From assembly GCA_036394195.1 (NCBI GenBank), contig DASWFO010000139.1, forward strand, positions 1-9,490: a stretch of 9,490 nt of DNA. Reading direction: 5' to 3'. This document shows, in pieces, positions 1 through 6,232 of the stretch. How positions within the stretch are numbered: the first letter of the stretch is position 1; every line of letters begins with the position of its first letter. Under the pieces are notes generated by a model. It saw only the letters and a list, made by a program, of their open reading frames with translations, did not search any database and was not told the origin of the DNA. The position numbers were made by a program, and so were the translations under genes. The stretch comes from DATJPD01 sp036394195. Lineage in GTDB: Bacteria > Pseudomonadota > Alphaproteobacteria > CACIAM-22H2.

Positions 1-521
1 CCTTCCGCCTGCTCGGCGGCCGGGTTGCCCAGCCGGCGGCCGGTCGCACGCATGTCCCAGAAATTGCCGCCGACGAGGTCACCCTGCCCGGGATTGTAGT
101 GCAGCACGGGCGAGAGCGGCGCGTAGGCGTGCGATTGCGGCTTGCGATTGCTGAATCGCGTGCGCACTGACCCGGGATAGGAGCCGGTGGTCCGATTCAG
201 CTCTGACACGGGACCCGTAAAACCCGTCTCGGGCGTGTGGCAGAAAGCACATGCCTCGTTGTGGTTTACCGAGAGATGCTTGTCGTACAGCATCACCTTG
301 CCGAGCAACTCGACTCGCTGGACCTGATTGTCCGGCGGCACGGCCAGTCGCTCGATCGCCTGCGCCTCGATGCGGTCGATCTCGGCCTCGACCTGCGCAA
401 TTTCCTGCAGCGCCTGAGGCGAGAGTACTGTGCTGCTCTCCTCCGCGCCCGGCGCATCTGCGCCCAACGTGGTAGCGACCAGGGCCGCCGTGATCGACAG
501 AAGCGCGCGCTGTGTCTTCAT
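1..521 (-). CDS. Cytochrome c peroxidase/MauG-family protein, N-terminal part (runs off left edge)
   Basis: Reading leftward from ATG at 521-519 gives an open frame with no stop before the window edge, about 173 residues. It starts with a Sec-type signal peptide (MKTQRALLSITAALVATTLG, probable cleavage near residues 21-26), so the product should be periplasmic. A predicted helix rich in Glu/Ala follows (about 35-60). A single haem c site, CAFCH, lies at 91-95, followed by the family-typical stretch LHYNPGQG and GGNFWDMRATG near residues 148-165. Members of this family are di-haem proteins that reduce hydrogen peroxide with electrons from small cytochromes or azurin, or modify protein substrates as MauG does. 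The second CXXCH would lie beyond the edge. The sequence AAGGA 8-12 bases upstream supports the start. Family assignment is firm; peroxidase versus another di-haem role is open. Confidence 0.85.
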   Translation of the reverse strand, partial: MKTQRALLSITAALVATTLGADAPGAEESSTVLSPQALQEIAQVEAEIDRIEAQAIERLAVPPDNQVQRVELLGKVMLYDKHLSVNHNEACAFCHTPETGFTGPVSELNRTTGSYPGSVRTRFSNRKPQSHAYAPLSPVLHYNPGQGDLVGGNFWDMRATGRRLGNPAAEQAE

Positions 522-617
522 TTTGAATCCTTCGCGAGCCAGCGCCTGAACCGCGTGCGCCAATATAGCGGTAATTCAACTCCGACCCAATTCTTCGGAC
601 CCCAATTCTTCGCAACT

Positions 618-645
618 AGGCTCGCACCATCGAAGGTGCGAGCCT
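618..645 (-). terminator. Perfect hairpin downstream of the SnoaL-like gene
   Basis: Arms AGGCTCGCACC (618-628) and GGTGCGAGCCT (635-645) pair perfectly over 11 bp around a 6-base loop. The hairpin lies 58 bases beyond the stop of the minus-strand SnoaL-like gene and before the start of the peroxidase-like gene, where a terminator would be expected. On the minus strand it is followed by AGTTGCG, not a proper U-run, so intrinsic termination would be weak. It may instead protect the mRNA 3' end. The adjacent DNA at 586-612 carries CCCAATTCTTCG twice with a 15-base period. Confidence 0.5.
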
Positions 646-703
646 CTTTGATTGAAGAAGATCCGTCGTCGTCCGGGACTAGATGGACGAAGGCCGGCTT
701 CGA

Positions 704-1153
704 TCAAACGGCCTTGATCAGGCCGAGCTGGGTGAGCGCAGTGACGCCGTCGTCGAGACCGATTTCCTCGACGATCTTGCCGTCCTTGAGACGCAATACC
801 GTCGTGCCGCTGAAGTGCATCTTCCGGCCGGTCTTGGCAGGCAGCGAGCCGACGAGGAAGTCGTTGAAGGCTGGCCCGGCGTGGGTGCCGCCGCCTTCCC
901 ACTGGCCGACGACATAATCACCTTCGGCGATCAGGTCCGCGGTGCCCCAGAACTTGAGGTCCGGGAATGCGGCACGGAAGTCCGTCATGAAGGCCTTGAT
1001 GTCGGCACGGCCGCGGCGCGGTTCGTGCAGCGAGTACTTCAACAGCATGTCCGGAGCGGCGATGGCATCGACGACGGACAGGTTGCATGTCTCGCCCCAG
1101 AATTCGGTAAACCACCGTCCAACGACGGCCTTATTGTCTTCTGTTGTGCTCAT
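704..1153 (-). CDS. SnoaL-like / NTF2-fold polyketide-cyclase-family protein
   Basis: The 149-residue product has the size and layout of SnoaL-like proteins of the NTF2 fold, a cone-shaped alpha+beta barrel with a hydrophobic pocket. An N-terminal helix (NKAVVGRWFTEFWG, 7-20) is followed by the characteristic FPDLKF turn (63-68), a strand with EGDYVVGQWEGGGTHAG (77-93), and C-terminal strands LRLKDGKIVEEIGLDDG (120-136). The ending TALTQLG is typical of the family. Known members include polyketide ester cyclases, but most bacterial single-copy homologues have no proven reaction. No signal peptide is seen, so it is probably cytosolic. The ribosome site is weak (GTGAGTGA upstream of the ATG). 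It could be a stand-alone gene or form a minus-strand unit with the peroxidase-like gene, although the hairpin at 618-645 argues for separate transcripts. Confidence 0.8.
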   Translation of the reverse strand: MSTTEDNKAVVGRWFTEFWGETCNLSVVDAIAAPDMLLKYSLHEPRRGRADIKAFMTDFRAAFPDLKFWGTADLIAEGDYVVGQWEGGGTHAGPAFNDFLVGSLPAKTGRKMHFSGTTVLRLKDGKIVEEIGLDDGVTALTQLGLIKAV

Positions 1154-1180
1154 TTGGGTTCACTCACTTTATTCGCAACG

Positions 1181-1292
1181 ACCATCGGACGTCGATGATC
1201 TGAGCAAACGGTAGTGCTCCCTCACGGGACTCGAACTCCGGTTCTTGCCTCGGCATCGAATCCGTCACAGGGCGATCATCGGAATCGATGGT
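1181..1292. repeat. Long-range imperfect inverted repeat
   Basis: The left arm at 1181-1200 begins ACCATCG and ends CGATGATC. The right arm at 1274-1292 begins GATCATCG and ends CGATGGT. The outer 7 and inner 8 bases pair perfectly, flanking a mismatched 4-5 base centre. The arms enclose 73 bases. No transposase or target duplication is visible. It could be a cruciform, two operator half-sites or a decayed miniature element. Confidence 0.5.
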
Positions 1293-1427
1293 CATACCTT
1301 GCGGAAATAAAAGCACGCTCGACAATGCCCTGGTGAAGGCACCCGCCCCGCATCCAATTCCGCAATACTTCCACTTTGCGCGCCGCGCTGTGATGGTCTT
1401 CATCATGTACGCGGGAAGCGCGCGTGT

Positions 1428-1433
1428 TATAAA
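1428..1433 (+). promoter_or_regulatory. Possible -10 element for the esterase operon
   Basis: TATAAA sits 20 bases upstream of the esterase ATG in an otherwise GC-rich stretch. No good TTGACA-like -35 is found at 16-18 bases further up, and the distance to the start would give a very short leader. The call rests on the box alone and is weak. Confidence 0.25.
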
Positions 1434-1452
1434 AGCAACATGAGAGGTGTTC

Positions 1453-2364
1453 ATGCATAACCCGGTTCCGCTGTCCGGCTTTTCCCAGGAGCTGCAGAAG
1501 ACGATGACCGCGATCGGGCCGGTGTGGGGGACCAACGTTCCCAAGCATCGCGACATGGTGTGGGCGCTGTTTGATCCGCTGCTGGCCGCGGCGCCCAAGG
1601 ACGGCGTCACGACGACCCGCGACGTGTCGTATGGCCCGCACAAGCGGCACCTCCTCGACATCTACCGGCCGGCCGCCGCCAGGCCGGCGCCGGTGGTGAT
1701 CTTCGTCCACGGCGGCGCGTTCGTCCGCGGCAGCAAGGATGCCAGCCCGCAAGGCTACGGCAATGTGCTGAGCTGGTTCGCGCGCCAGGGCTATCTCGGG
1801 ATCAACCTGGAATATCGCTTGGCCCCCGAGGCGCCGTATCCCGCCGGGGCCGACGACATCGCCCGCGCCGTGGCATGGGTGAAGAACGCGGCCCGGGATC
1901 AGGGCGGCAATCCGGATCGCGTCTTCCTGATCGGCCACTCGGCCGGCGGCACGCATGTCGCCACCTACGGCTTCGATCCGGCGGCAAAGCATTTGGGGAG
2001 CGGCGTGAAAGGCGCGGTGTTGATCTCGTCGCGGCTGCGCGCCGACGTCTCGCCGGAGAATCCCAACGCCGGTCCGGTCAAGGCCTACTACGGCGACGAC
2101 CCATCGGTGTATGACGCCCGTTCGCCGGTGACCCACGTCGCCGCCAGCGCGCTGCCGACCATGGTCGCCATCGCCGAATTCGAAAACCCGCTGCTTGACA
2201 TCTATGGCCTGGAATTCGCCTGGCGGATGAGCCTGGTGCGCCGCCGCGCCATCCCGTTCATCCGCATGGGCCGCCACAACCACATCTCGATGGTGGCGCA
2301 TTTCAACACGACCGAGGAGATCCTCGGCCGCGCCATCCTCGAGTTCTTTGATTCAGTCGCCTGA
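1453..2364 (+). CDS. Alpha/beta-hydrolase esterase (HGG-type, BD-FAE/HSL-like)
   Basis: The 303-residue soluble alpha/beta hydrolase has no signal peptide. It has the oxyanion-hole motif HGGAF (86-90), the nucleophile elbow GHSAGG with Ser163, and a candidate catalytic histidine at 277 in HNHIS. The catalytic acid is ambiguous: Glu244 or Asp249 in FENPLLD. The HGG motif and the LEYRLAPEAPYPAG segment are typical of hormone-sensitive-lipase, kynurenine-formamidase and feruloyl-esterase-like (BD-FAE) enzymes, which cleave carboxyl esters or formamides. I chose ATG at 1453 because GAGAGG (1442-1447) stands five bases upstream; an in-frame GTG at 1447 would add two residues. It is the first gene of a plus-strand operon, with the next start 13 bases after its stop. 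The substrate is unknown. Confidence 0.85.
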   Translation: MHNPVPLSGFSQELQKTMTAIGPVWGTNVPKHRDMVWALFDPLLAAAPKDGVTTTRDVSYGPHKRHLLDIYRPAAARPAPVVIFVHGGAFVRGSKDASPQGYGNVLSWFARQGYLGINLEYRLAPEAPYPAGADDIARAVAWVKNAARDQGGNPDRVFLIGHSAGGTHVATYGFDPAAKHLGSGVKGAVLISSRLRADVSPENPNAGPVKAYYGDDPSVYDARSPVTHVAASALPTMVAIAEFENPLLDIYGLEFAWRMSLVRRRAIPFIRMGRHNHISMVAHFNTTEEILGRAILEFFDSVA

Positions 2365-2365
2365 C

Positions 2366-2370
2366 AGGAG
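2366..2370 (+). promoter_or_regulatory. Ribosome binding site fixing a TTG start
   Basis: AGGAG lies just after the esterase stop and seven bases before TTG at 2378. The next in-frame ATG, at 2390, is 19 bases from this site, which is too far. An earlier in-frame TTG at 2348 lies inside the esterase gene and has no site of its own. TTG at 2378 is therefore the best start for the diiron protein. Confidence 0.6.
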
Positions 2371-2377
2371 CCGTACG

Positions 2378-3295
2378 TTGCAACCCTCGATGCTCGAAGA
2401 GATCGTCCAGGTCCCCAACCCCTATCCGGTGGTCGGCAAGCTCGCCTATCCCGAGATCTGGGATCTGTGCGTGCAGGCGCGGGCGCTGGCCTGGGACCCG
2501 GCCAAGGACATCGACTGGGAGGAGCTGCGGCGCGCCGACATCCCCGCCGAGGCACGCGCCGCGGGTGCGGAATGGTGGAGCCTCCGCGCCTGGATGGAGC
2601 ACGGCGCCACGCCGTACGGCGCCGAGCGGCTGCGCGAGGCGATCTACGGACACCAGCCCTTCGAGGTGAAGCAGCACATCGCCAATTTCATCCAGGAAGA
2701 ATTGCGCCATCACGAAGCCTCGTTCCGTATTGCGGACGCGCTCGGTGGCTATCAGCCGGAGCCGCGCGCCGATTACTTCCTGAAGATCATCCCGAAGTTC
2801 CACGATGAGCGCGACGAGAAGGAGATGTCGTTCTTCGCCGGGCTCGCGGTGAACACCCTGTTCGAGCAGCTCTCGGGCGAGCTGTTGCAGGCGCGTTATG
2901 ACAACGCGCGTCATCCGGCGATCAAGAATGCGTGCCGGCTCATCCTCCGCGACGAGGCGCGGCACATCCAGTTCGGCCGGATCATCATGCGGCAGTTCTT
3001 CGCCGGTCTCACCGACGCGGAGAAGCGGCTGCTCGGTGCCAAATTCTCGAAGAAGCTGCGCGGCAGCTTGTTGAGTGGCGTCTACGCCGTGGTCAACCTG
3101 CCGGACGACGAGCGGCGCCGGTCCTCGCGGCAGCGGGCGCTGGCGGCGGAGCATGGGCTGGGCGCCACCCATCCCGACCAGGAGATCGAGATCATCCGCG
3201 GGGCGCTGGCGCGCATCCGCGCCGACGTGGCGCCGCATAACGTGCCGATCCCGCCCATCCCCGAAGTCGAAGGCGGCCGCGAGGCCGCGGAGTGA
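2378..3295 (+). CDS. Ferritin-like diiron protein, probable oxygenase/oxidase
   Basis: The mostly helical 305-residue protein contains the duplicated diiron signature E...(D/E)ExRH. The first set is Glu74 (AWMEHG) with EELRH at 107-111. The second is Glu163 (LFEQLSGE) with DEARH at 192-196. Each Glu is about 30-34 residues before its ExxH, as in ribonucleotide-reductase R2, acyl-ACP desaturases, bacterial multicomponent monooxygenases and AurF-type N-oxygenases. In those proteins the cluster activates O2 to hydroxylate, desaturate or N-oxidise a substrate. AurF's extra His four residues before the last Glu is absent (Ile here), so a direct AurF role is less likely. There is no signal peptide and no ferredoxin or reductase gene nearby; electrons would have to come from elsewhere. 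It is translated from TTG and overlaps the next gene by four bases. The reaction is not known. Confidence 0.8.
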   Translation: MQPSMLEEIVQVPNPYPVVGKLAYPEIWDLCVQARALAWDPAKDIDWEELRRADIPAEARAAGAEWWSLRAWMEHGATPYGAERLREAIYGHQPFEVKQHIANFIQEELRHHEASFRIADALGGYQPEPRADYFLKIIPKFHDERDEKEMSFFAGLAVNTLFEQLSGELLQARYDNARHPAIKNACRLILRDEARHIQFGRIIMRQFFAGLTDAEKRLLGAKFSKKLRGSLLSGVYAVVNLPDDERRRSSRQRALAAEHGLGATHPDQEIEIIRGALARIRADVAPHNVPIPPIPEVEGGREAAE

Positions 3296-4257
3296 GGCTC
3301 CTTGGTCTGGCGGTCCTTCTGACCGCCGCACTGGGTGGTTCAGGCGCGCACGCGCAGGTCTACCCCAGCCACCCCATCAAGTTCGTCGTGCCGTATCCGG
3401 CGGGCGGGGCCGCCGACATCCTGGCTCGCGTCGTCGGGCAGAAGCTGTCCGAGCAGCTCGGCCAGCCGGTCGTCATCGACAACCGTCCGGGCGCCGGAAC
3501 CGCGATCGGCAGCGACCTGGTCGCCAAGGCGCCGCCCGACGGCTACACCATCCTGATGGGCACCGTCAGCTCGCACGCGATCAATCCGGCGCTCAACACC
3601 AATGTCGGCTACGACCCGGTGAAGGATTTTGCGCCGATCGCGCCGGTCGCGTCGCTGCCGTTCATCCTCGACGTCCATCCGGCGGTCCCGGCGCGGTCTG
3701 TGGCGGAACTGATCGCGCTCGCCAAGGCGCAGCCCGGGAAGCTTAATTTCGCGTCGGCCGGCAACGGCACGTCCAATCATCTCGCCGGCGAGCTGTTCAA
3801 GTCGATGGCCGGCATCGACATCGTGCACGTGCCCTATCGCGGCAGCGCCCCGGCGCTGTCCGACGTGATCGCGGGACAGGTGACCATGATGTTCGACCTC
3901 ACCATCACCTCGCTGCCGCAGATCGAAGCCAGGCAGGTGCGCGCACTCGCGATCACGACGCCCAAGCGCTCGGCCCTGGCGCCCGATCTGCCGACCGTCG
4001 CCGAATCCGGCCTGCCCGGCTACGCGGTGGACGCCTGGTTCGGCGTGTTCGCACCCGCCGGCACGCCGCCGCCGGTCGTCAAGCGGCTGAACACCGAGAC
4101 CGTCGCCGCCCTGAAGCTCCCGGACGTGCGCGAGCGCCTGGCCAGCCAGGGCGCCGAGCCGCTGACCGGCACATCAGAGGAATTCGCCGCCTACGTCCGC
4201 AGCGAAGCCGCCAAATGGGCCAAGCTCGTGCACGACAGCGGCATGACGGTGAACTGA
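3292..4257 (+). CDS. Bug-family periplasmic solute receptor (tripartite tricarboxylate transporter TctC-like), copy 1
   Basis: The 321-residue product starts with a signal peptide ending AHA at residues 19-21, followed by the typical mature start QVYPSHPIKFVVPYPAGG. Family landmarks follow in order: the loop GGAADILAR with Asp42, NRPGAG (64-69), PPDGYTI (81-87), FASAGNGT (153-160), HVPYRG (179-184) and the C-terminal domain with LPTVAESGLPGY. Bug proteins bind carboxylates or other small acids in the periplasm through water-mediated contacts with the first loops. Some feed TctAB permeases, but many are orphans. Neither tctA nor tctB is in this window. GTG at 3292 overlaps the diiron gene stop (GTGA), implying translational coupling; no strong ribosome site is present. 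Membership is firm; the ligand cannot be predicted. Confidence 0.93.
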   Translation: MRLLGLAVLLTAALGGSGAHAQVYPSHPIKFVVPYPAGGAADILARVVGQKLSEQLGQPVVIDNRPGAGTAIGSDLVAKAPPDGYTILMGTVSSHAINPALNTNVGYDPVKDFAPIAPVASLPFILDVHPAVPARSVAELIALAKAQPGKLNFASAGNGTSNHLAGELFKSMAGIDIVHVPYRGSAPALSDVIAGQVTMMFDLTITSLPQIEARQVRALAITTPKRSALAPDLPTVAESGLPGYAVDAWFGVFAPAGTPPPVVKRLNTETVAALKLPDVRERLASQGAEPLTGTSEEFAAYVRSEAAKWAKLVHDSGMTVN

Positions 4258-4282
4258 CCGACGTCACCCTCGACCGTTCTTC

Positions 4283-4305
4283 CCCTCCCCCCTTGAGGGG
4301 GAGGG
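4283..4305. repeat. C-run/G-run extragenic hairpin
   Basis: CCCTCCCCC (4283-4291) pairs perfectly with GGGGGAGGG (4297-4305) around loop CTTGA. It stands 25 bases after the first Bug gene stop, where it may stabilise or end the operon mRNA, but no T-run follows. The element resembles widespread extragenic palindromes of GC-rich Proteobacteria. Confidence 0.65.
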
Positions 4306-4327
4306 TAGGGTGGGGGGTCCTCAAAGT

Positions 4328-4412
4328 TTCACCACAGCGACACCGAGAGCACAGAGGCGGAAGAAGAGGGGAACACCCTCTGTCTCCGTGCTCTCCGTGC
4401 CTCCGTGGTTTG
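4328..4412. repeat. Long imperfect palindrome, copy A (ACCACAG...CTGTGGT family)
   Basis: The left arm begins TTCACCACAGCGACACC and carries AGCACAGAG near 4348-4356. The right arm ends CTCCGTGCCTCCGTGGTTTG at 4412 and mirrors it with scattered mismatches, for a span of about 85 bases. The same motif recurs, better preserved, at 4514-4598. It contains no coding signal of its own, although open frames run through it by chance. Confidence 0.75.
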
Positions 4413-4423
4413 TCCGAATCGGA

Positions 4424-4451
4424 CTGGACCCCGGCTTTCGCCGTGGTGACG
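4424..4451 (-). repeat. Short extragenic hairpin, GAAA-loop type, inverted copy
   Basis: Read on the minus strand this is CGTCA, a stem, loop GAAA, a stem, then TCCAG. Stem arms are 4428-4435 and 4440-4447 with one mismatched pair (4431/4444). It is the inverted partner of the hairpin at 4477-4506, 25 bases away, giving a head-to-head pair like the paired units of REP elements. Confidence 0.7.
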
Positions 4452-4476
4452 GATGGGAGCGGCACATTGTCTCCCC

Positions 4477-4506
4477 CTCGTCATGCCCGCGAAAGCGGGC
4501 ATCCAG
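4477..4506 (+). repeat. Short extragenic hairpin, GAAA-loop type, copy 1
   Basis: ATGCCCGC (4483-4490), loop GAAA, GCGGGCAT (4495-4502), flanked by CTCGTC and CCAG. It matches the unit at 7228-7257 at 28 of 30 positions. The two differences exchange one C-G stem pair for G-C, so pairing is kept. It resembles the CGTCAT-hairpin-TCCAG extragenic repeats common in many Proteobacteria. Confidence 0.8.
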
Positions 4507-4513
4507 AATCATC

Positions 4514-4598
4514 GTAACCACAGGGACACAGAGAACACAGAGCGTGGAATGAGAGGTTTCTTCTCTCCTCTCTGTGTCCTCTGTGTCTCTGTGGTTTA
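4514..4598. repeat. Long imperfect palindrome, copy B (ACCACAG...CTGTGGT family)
   Basis: The left arm AACCACAGGGACACAGAG (from 4516, continuing AACACAG to about 4541) pairs with the right arm at 4568-4596, which ends GTGTCTCTGTGGTT. There are only two mismatches over about 27 bp, and the arms enclose roughly 25 bases. Within each arm the unit GACACAGAG/AACACAGAG is itself repeated. A transcript would fold into one long hairpin. It ends 31 bases before the metallo-hydrolase start, so it lies in that gene's leader or promoter. Confidence 0.8.
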
Positions 4599-4602
4599 TA
4601 CT
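4597..4602 (+). promoter_or_regulatory. Possible -10 box at the edge of palindrome B
   Basis: TATACT, one base from the consensus TATAAT, overlaps the outer end of palindrome B and lies 27 bases before the metallo-hydrolase ATG. The -35 position falls in the repeat arm (GTGTCC at 4574-4579 with a 17-base spacer) and matches consensus poorly. The second operon needs a promoter somewhere here, but this one is tentative. Confidence 0.3.
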
Positions 4603-4629
4603 CAGCGTAATACGGCAGTGGGAGGAACC

Positions 4630-5517
4630 ATGCGCAACGTGAAATTCGGCGACTTCGCCATCTCCAAGATCGCCGACATGGAGAACGGGATCTACGCGCC
4701 GCAGCGGATGTACCCGGACGCCACGCCGGAGGTGCTGCGGGAGCTGCAGGCGCGGCTCGGGCCCCGCCTGATCGACGCCGAGCTGAACCTGATGCTCAGC
4801 TTCAACTGCTTCGTCATCAAGACGGGCCGCCACACGATCGTCGTCGATTCCTGCATCGGCAACGACAAGGAGCGGCCGCAGCGCCCGAACTGGCACTGCC
4901 GCAAGGCGCCGTTCCTCGACACGCTGCAGGGGCTCGGTGTTGCGCCCGACAGCGTCGACTACGTGCTGTGCACGCATCTGCACGCCGATCATGTCGGCTG
5001 GAACACGCGCCTCGTGAACGGAAAATGGGTGCCGACTTTTCCGAACGCGCAATATCTGATCGCCGAGACCGAATACAAATACTGGCGGGCGCAGCACGAC
5101 AAGACTCCGCCCGAGCCGCTGCTCCACGGCTCGTTCGCCGACAGCGTGCTGCCGGTGGTCGACAAGGGCCAGGCCAAGATGGTGCCGATGGACTGCGAGG
5201 TGATCTCGGGCATCCATCTCGAGGGGGCCCCCGGTCACACGCCGGGCGGGGTCGTCATCAACGTCGAGGACAAGGGCGCTCGCGCCGTCGTCTGCGGCGA
5301 CATGCTGCATCATCCGGCACAGGTGGTTTACCCGGAATGGTCGACCAATTTCTGCGAGGATCCCGAGCTGTCGCGCCGCACCCGGCAGGAGTTCGTGCGC
5401 CGCCACGCCGACACCGGTACGCGCGTCTTGACCGGGCATTTCCCGACCCCGACCAGCGGCCAGATCCGCCGCGACGGCGCCCGCTACAAATTCGTCTTCG
5501 ACGATCTCGCGGAGTAG
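4630..5517 (+). CDS. Metallo-beta-lactamase-fold hydrolase (lactonase-like)
   Basis: The 295-residue soluble enzyme has a complete metallo-beta-lactamase metal site: THLHADH gives His116, His118, Asp120 and His121. APGHTPGG gives His203, CGDMLHH gives Asp224 and TGHFP gives His270. This set normally binds two zinc (or similar) ions and hydrolyses lactones, esters, thioesters or lactams. The arrangement resembles the branch that includes acyl-homoserine-lactone lactonases, but substrate cannot be assigned from the motif. There is no signal peptide. ATG at 4630 is preceded by GGGAGGA at optimal spacing. The frame stays open upstream to 4453, but that part is repeat DNA with no ribosome site. 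It is the first gene of the second operon, followed after six bases by an alpha/beta hydrolase. Confidence 0.9.
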   Translation: MRNVKFGDFAISKIADMENGIYAPQRMYPDATPEVLRELQARLGPRLIDAELNLMLSFNCFVIKTGRHTIVVDSCIGNDKERPQRPNWHCRKAPFLDTLQGLGVAPDSVDYVLCTHLHADHVGWNTRLVNGKWVPTFPNAQYLIAETEYKYWRAQHDKTPPEPLLHGSFADSVLPVVDKGQAKMVPMDCEVISGIHLEGAPGHTPGGVVINVEDKGARAVVCGDMLHHPAQVVYPEWSTNFCEDPELSRRTRQEFVRRHADTGTRVLTGHFPTPTSGQIRRDGARYKFVFDDLAE

Positions 5518-5523
5518 GGCGCT

Positions 5524-6231
5524 ATGACCACGTTCGTGCTCGTGCACGGCGCCTGGCATGGCGGCTGGTGCTGGGTGCGCACCGCGCGCAGTTTGCGGGC
5601 CGCCGGCCATGAGGTGCACACGCCGACCCTGACCGGCCTCGGCGACCGCGCCCATCTGATGAGCCGCGCGGTGAATCTCGAGACGCACGTGGACGACATC
5701 GTGAATGTCTTTCACGCGGAGGAGCTCGGCGATGTCGTGCTGTGCGGCCATTCCTATGGCGGCATGGTGATCACCGGTGCGGCCGATCGTGTCGCCGATC
5801 GCATCCGCAGCCTCGTCTATCTCGACGCCTTCATCCCCGAGGACGGCCAGGCCGTGCTCGACGTCCAGCCGCCGGAGCGCGCCGCGATGTACCTGGAGCA
5901 GGCGCGGGAGAAGGGTGCCGGCTGGCTGGTGCCGCCGGTGCCGGCCGCGCGTTTCAAGGTCAACGAGAAGGACCAGGCCTGGGTCGACCGGCGTTGCGTG
6001 CCGCAGCCGCTCGCCTGCATGACCCAGAAGCTGCGCCTGACCGGCGCCCACAAGACCATTGCCCGGCGCAGCTTCATCAAGGCCGGCGCCTATGTGCCGT
6101 CGCCCTTCGACCGCTTTTTCGAGCGGGTGCAGCGCGATCCCGCCTGGCGCACGCACAGCCTGCCCTGCGGCCACGATGTGATGGTGGACATGCCCGACGA
6201 GCTGGCGAAGCTCCTGATCGAGGCGGCGTGA
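5524..6231 (+). CDS. Alpha/beta hydrolase, methylesterase/EstC-like family
   Basis: The compact 235-residue hydrolase of the SABP2/hydroxynitrile-lyase/EstC branch starts with the strand and oxyanion turn FVLVHGAWHGGWCW (4-17). TLTGLGDRAHL (35-45) follows, with the nucleophile elbow CGHSYGG and Ser77, and LVYLDAFIPEDG (97-108). The C-terminal CGHDVMVDMP carries the catalytic His217. In plant relatives the catalytic Asp lies about 28 residues before this His; here that position falls at Ala189/Tyr190. The acid may instead be Asp101 at the end of the preceding core strand, or another residue. The family cleaves small esters. It is co-transcribed with the metallo-hydrolase (six-base gap) and the Bug gene (one-base gap), so the three products probably act on related compounds. 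Confidence 0.87.
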   Translation: MTTFVLVHGAWHGGWCWVRTARSLRAAGHEVHTPTLTGLGDRAHLMSRAVNLETHVDDIVNVFHAEELGDVVLCGHSYGGMVITGAADRVADRIRSLVYLDAFIPEDGQAVLDVQPPERAAMYLEQAREKGAGWLVPPVPAARFKVNEKDQAWVDRRCVPQPLACMTQKLRLTGAHKTIARRSFIKAGAYVPSPFDRFFERVQRDPAWRTHSLPCGHDVMVDMPDELAKLLIEAA

Positions 6232-6232
6232 C

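Larger units (their letters stand above)
1154..1452. other. Divergent intergenic region between SnoaL-like gene and esterase operon
   Basis: This 299-base gap separates two diverging genes and should hold promoters for both. It carries a long-range inverted repeat (1181-1200 with 1274-1292) and an 8-base inverted pair TTGCGGAA (1299-1306) / TTCCGCAA (1358-1365). A TATAAA box lies at 1428-1433. A short stretch near 1225-1240 resembles a tRNA T-loop but does not fold as one. I see no convincing coding region here. Confidence 0.6.

Noticed and set aside
79..615. 178-codon minus-strand frame
   Set aside because: It overlaps the peroxidase-like gene in another frame; the alternative frame has a signal peptide, CAFCH and family motifs, while this one has none.
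1222..1265. tRNA-like T-loop (reverse complement contains GTTCGAGTCC)
   Set aside because: The flanking bases do not form the five-pair T-stem, and no acceptor, D or anticodon arms can be drawn around it.
1276..2301. 341-codon minus-strand frame
   Set aside because: It is antisense to the esterase, has Arg/Asp/His-rich composition and no motif or ribosome site.
2303..3331. 342-codon minus-strand frame
   Set aside because: It is antisense to the diiron gene, which keeps both ExxH metal motifs; the antisense product has no recognisable domain.
4321..4600. CRISPR array suspected from repeated units
   Set aside because: The units are palindromes in opposite orientations with no uniform spacers, and no cas gene is present.
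4453..4629. N-terminal extension of the metallo-hydrolase by 59 codons
   Set aside because: The extension translates extragenic repeats, whereas ATG at 4630 has a strong ribosome site and begins at the family's usual N-terminus.
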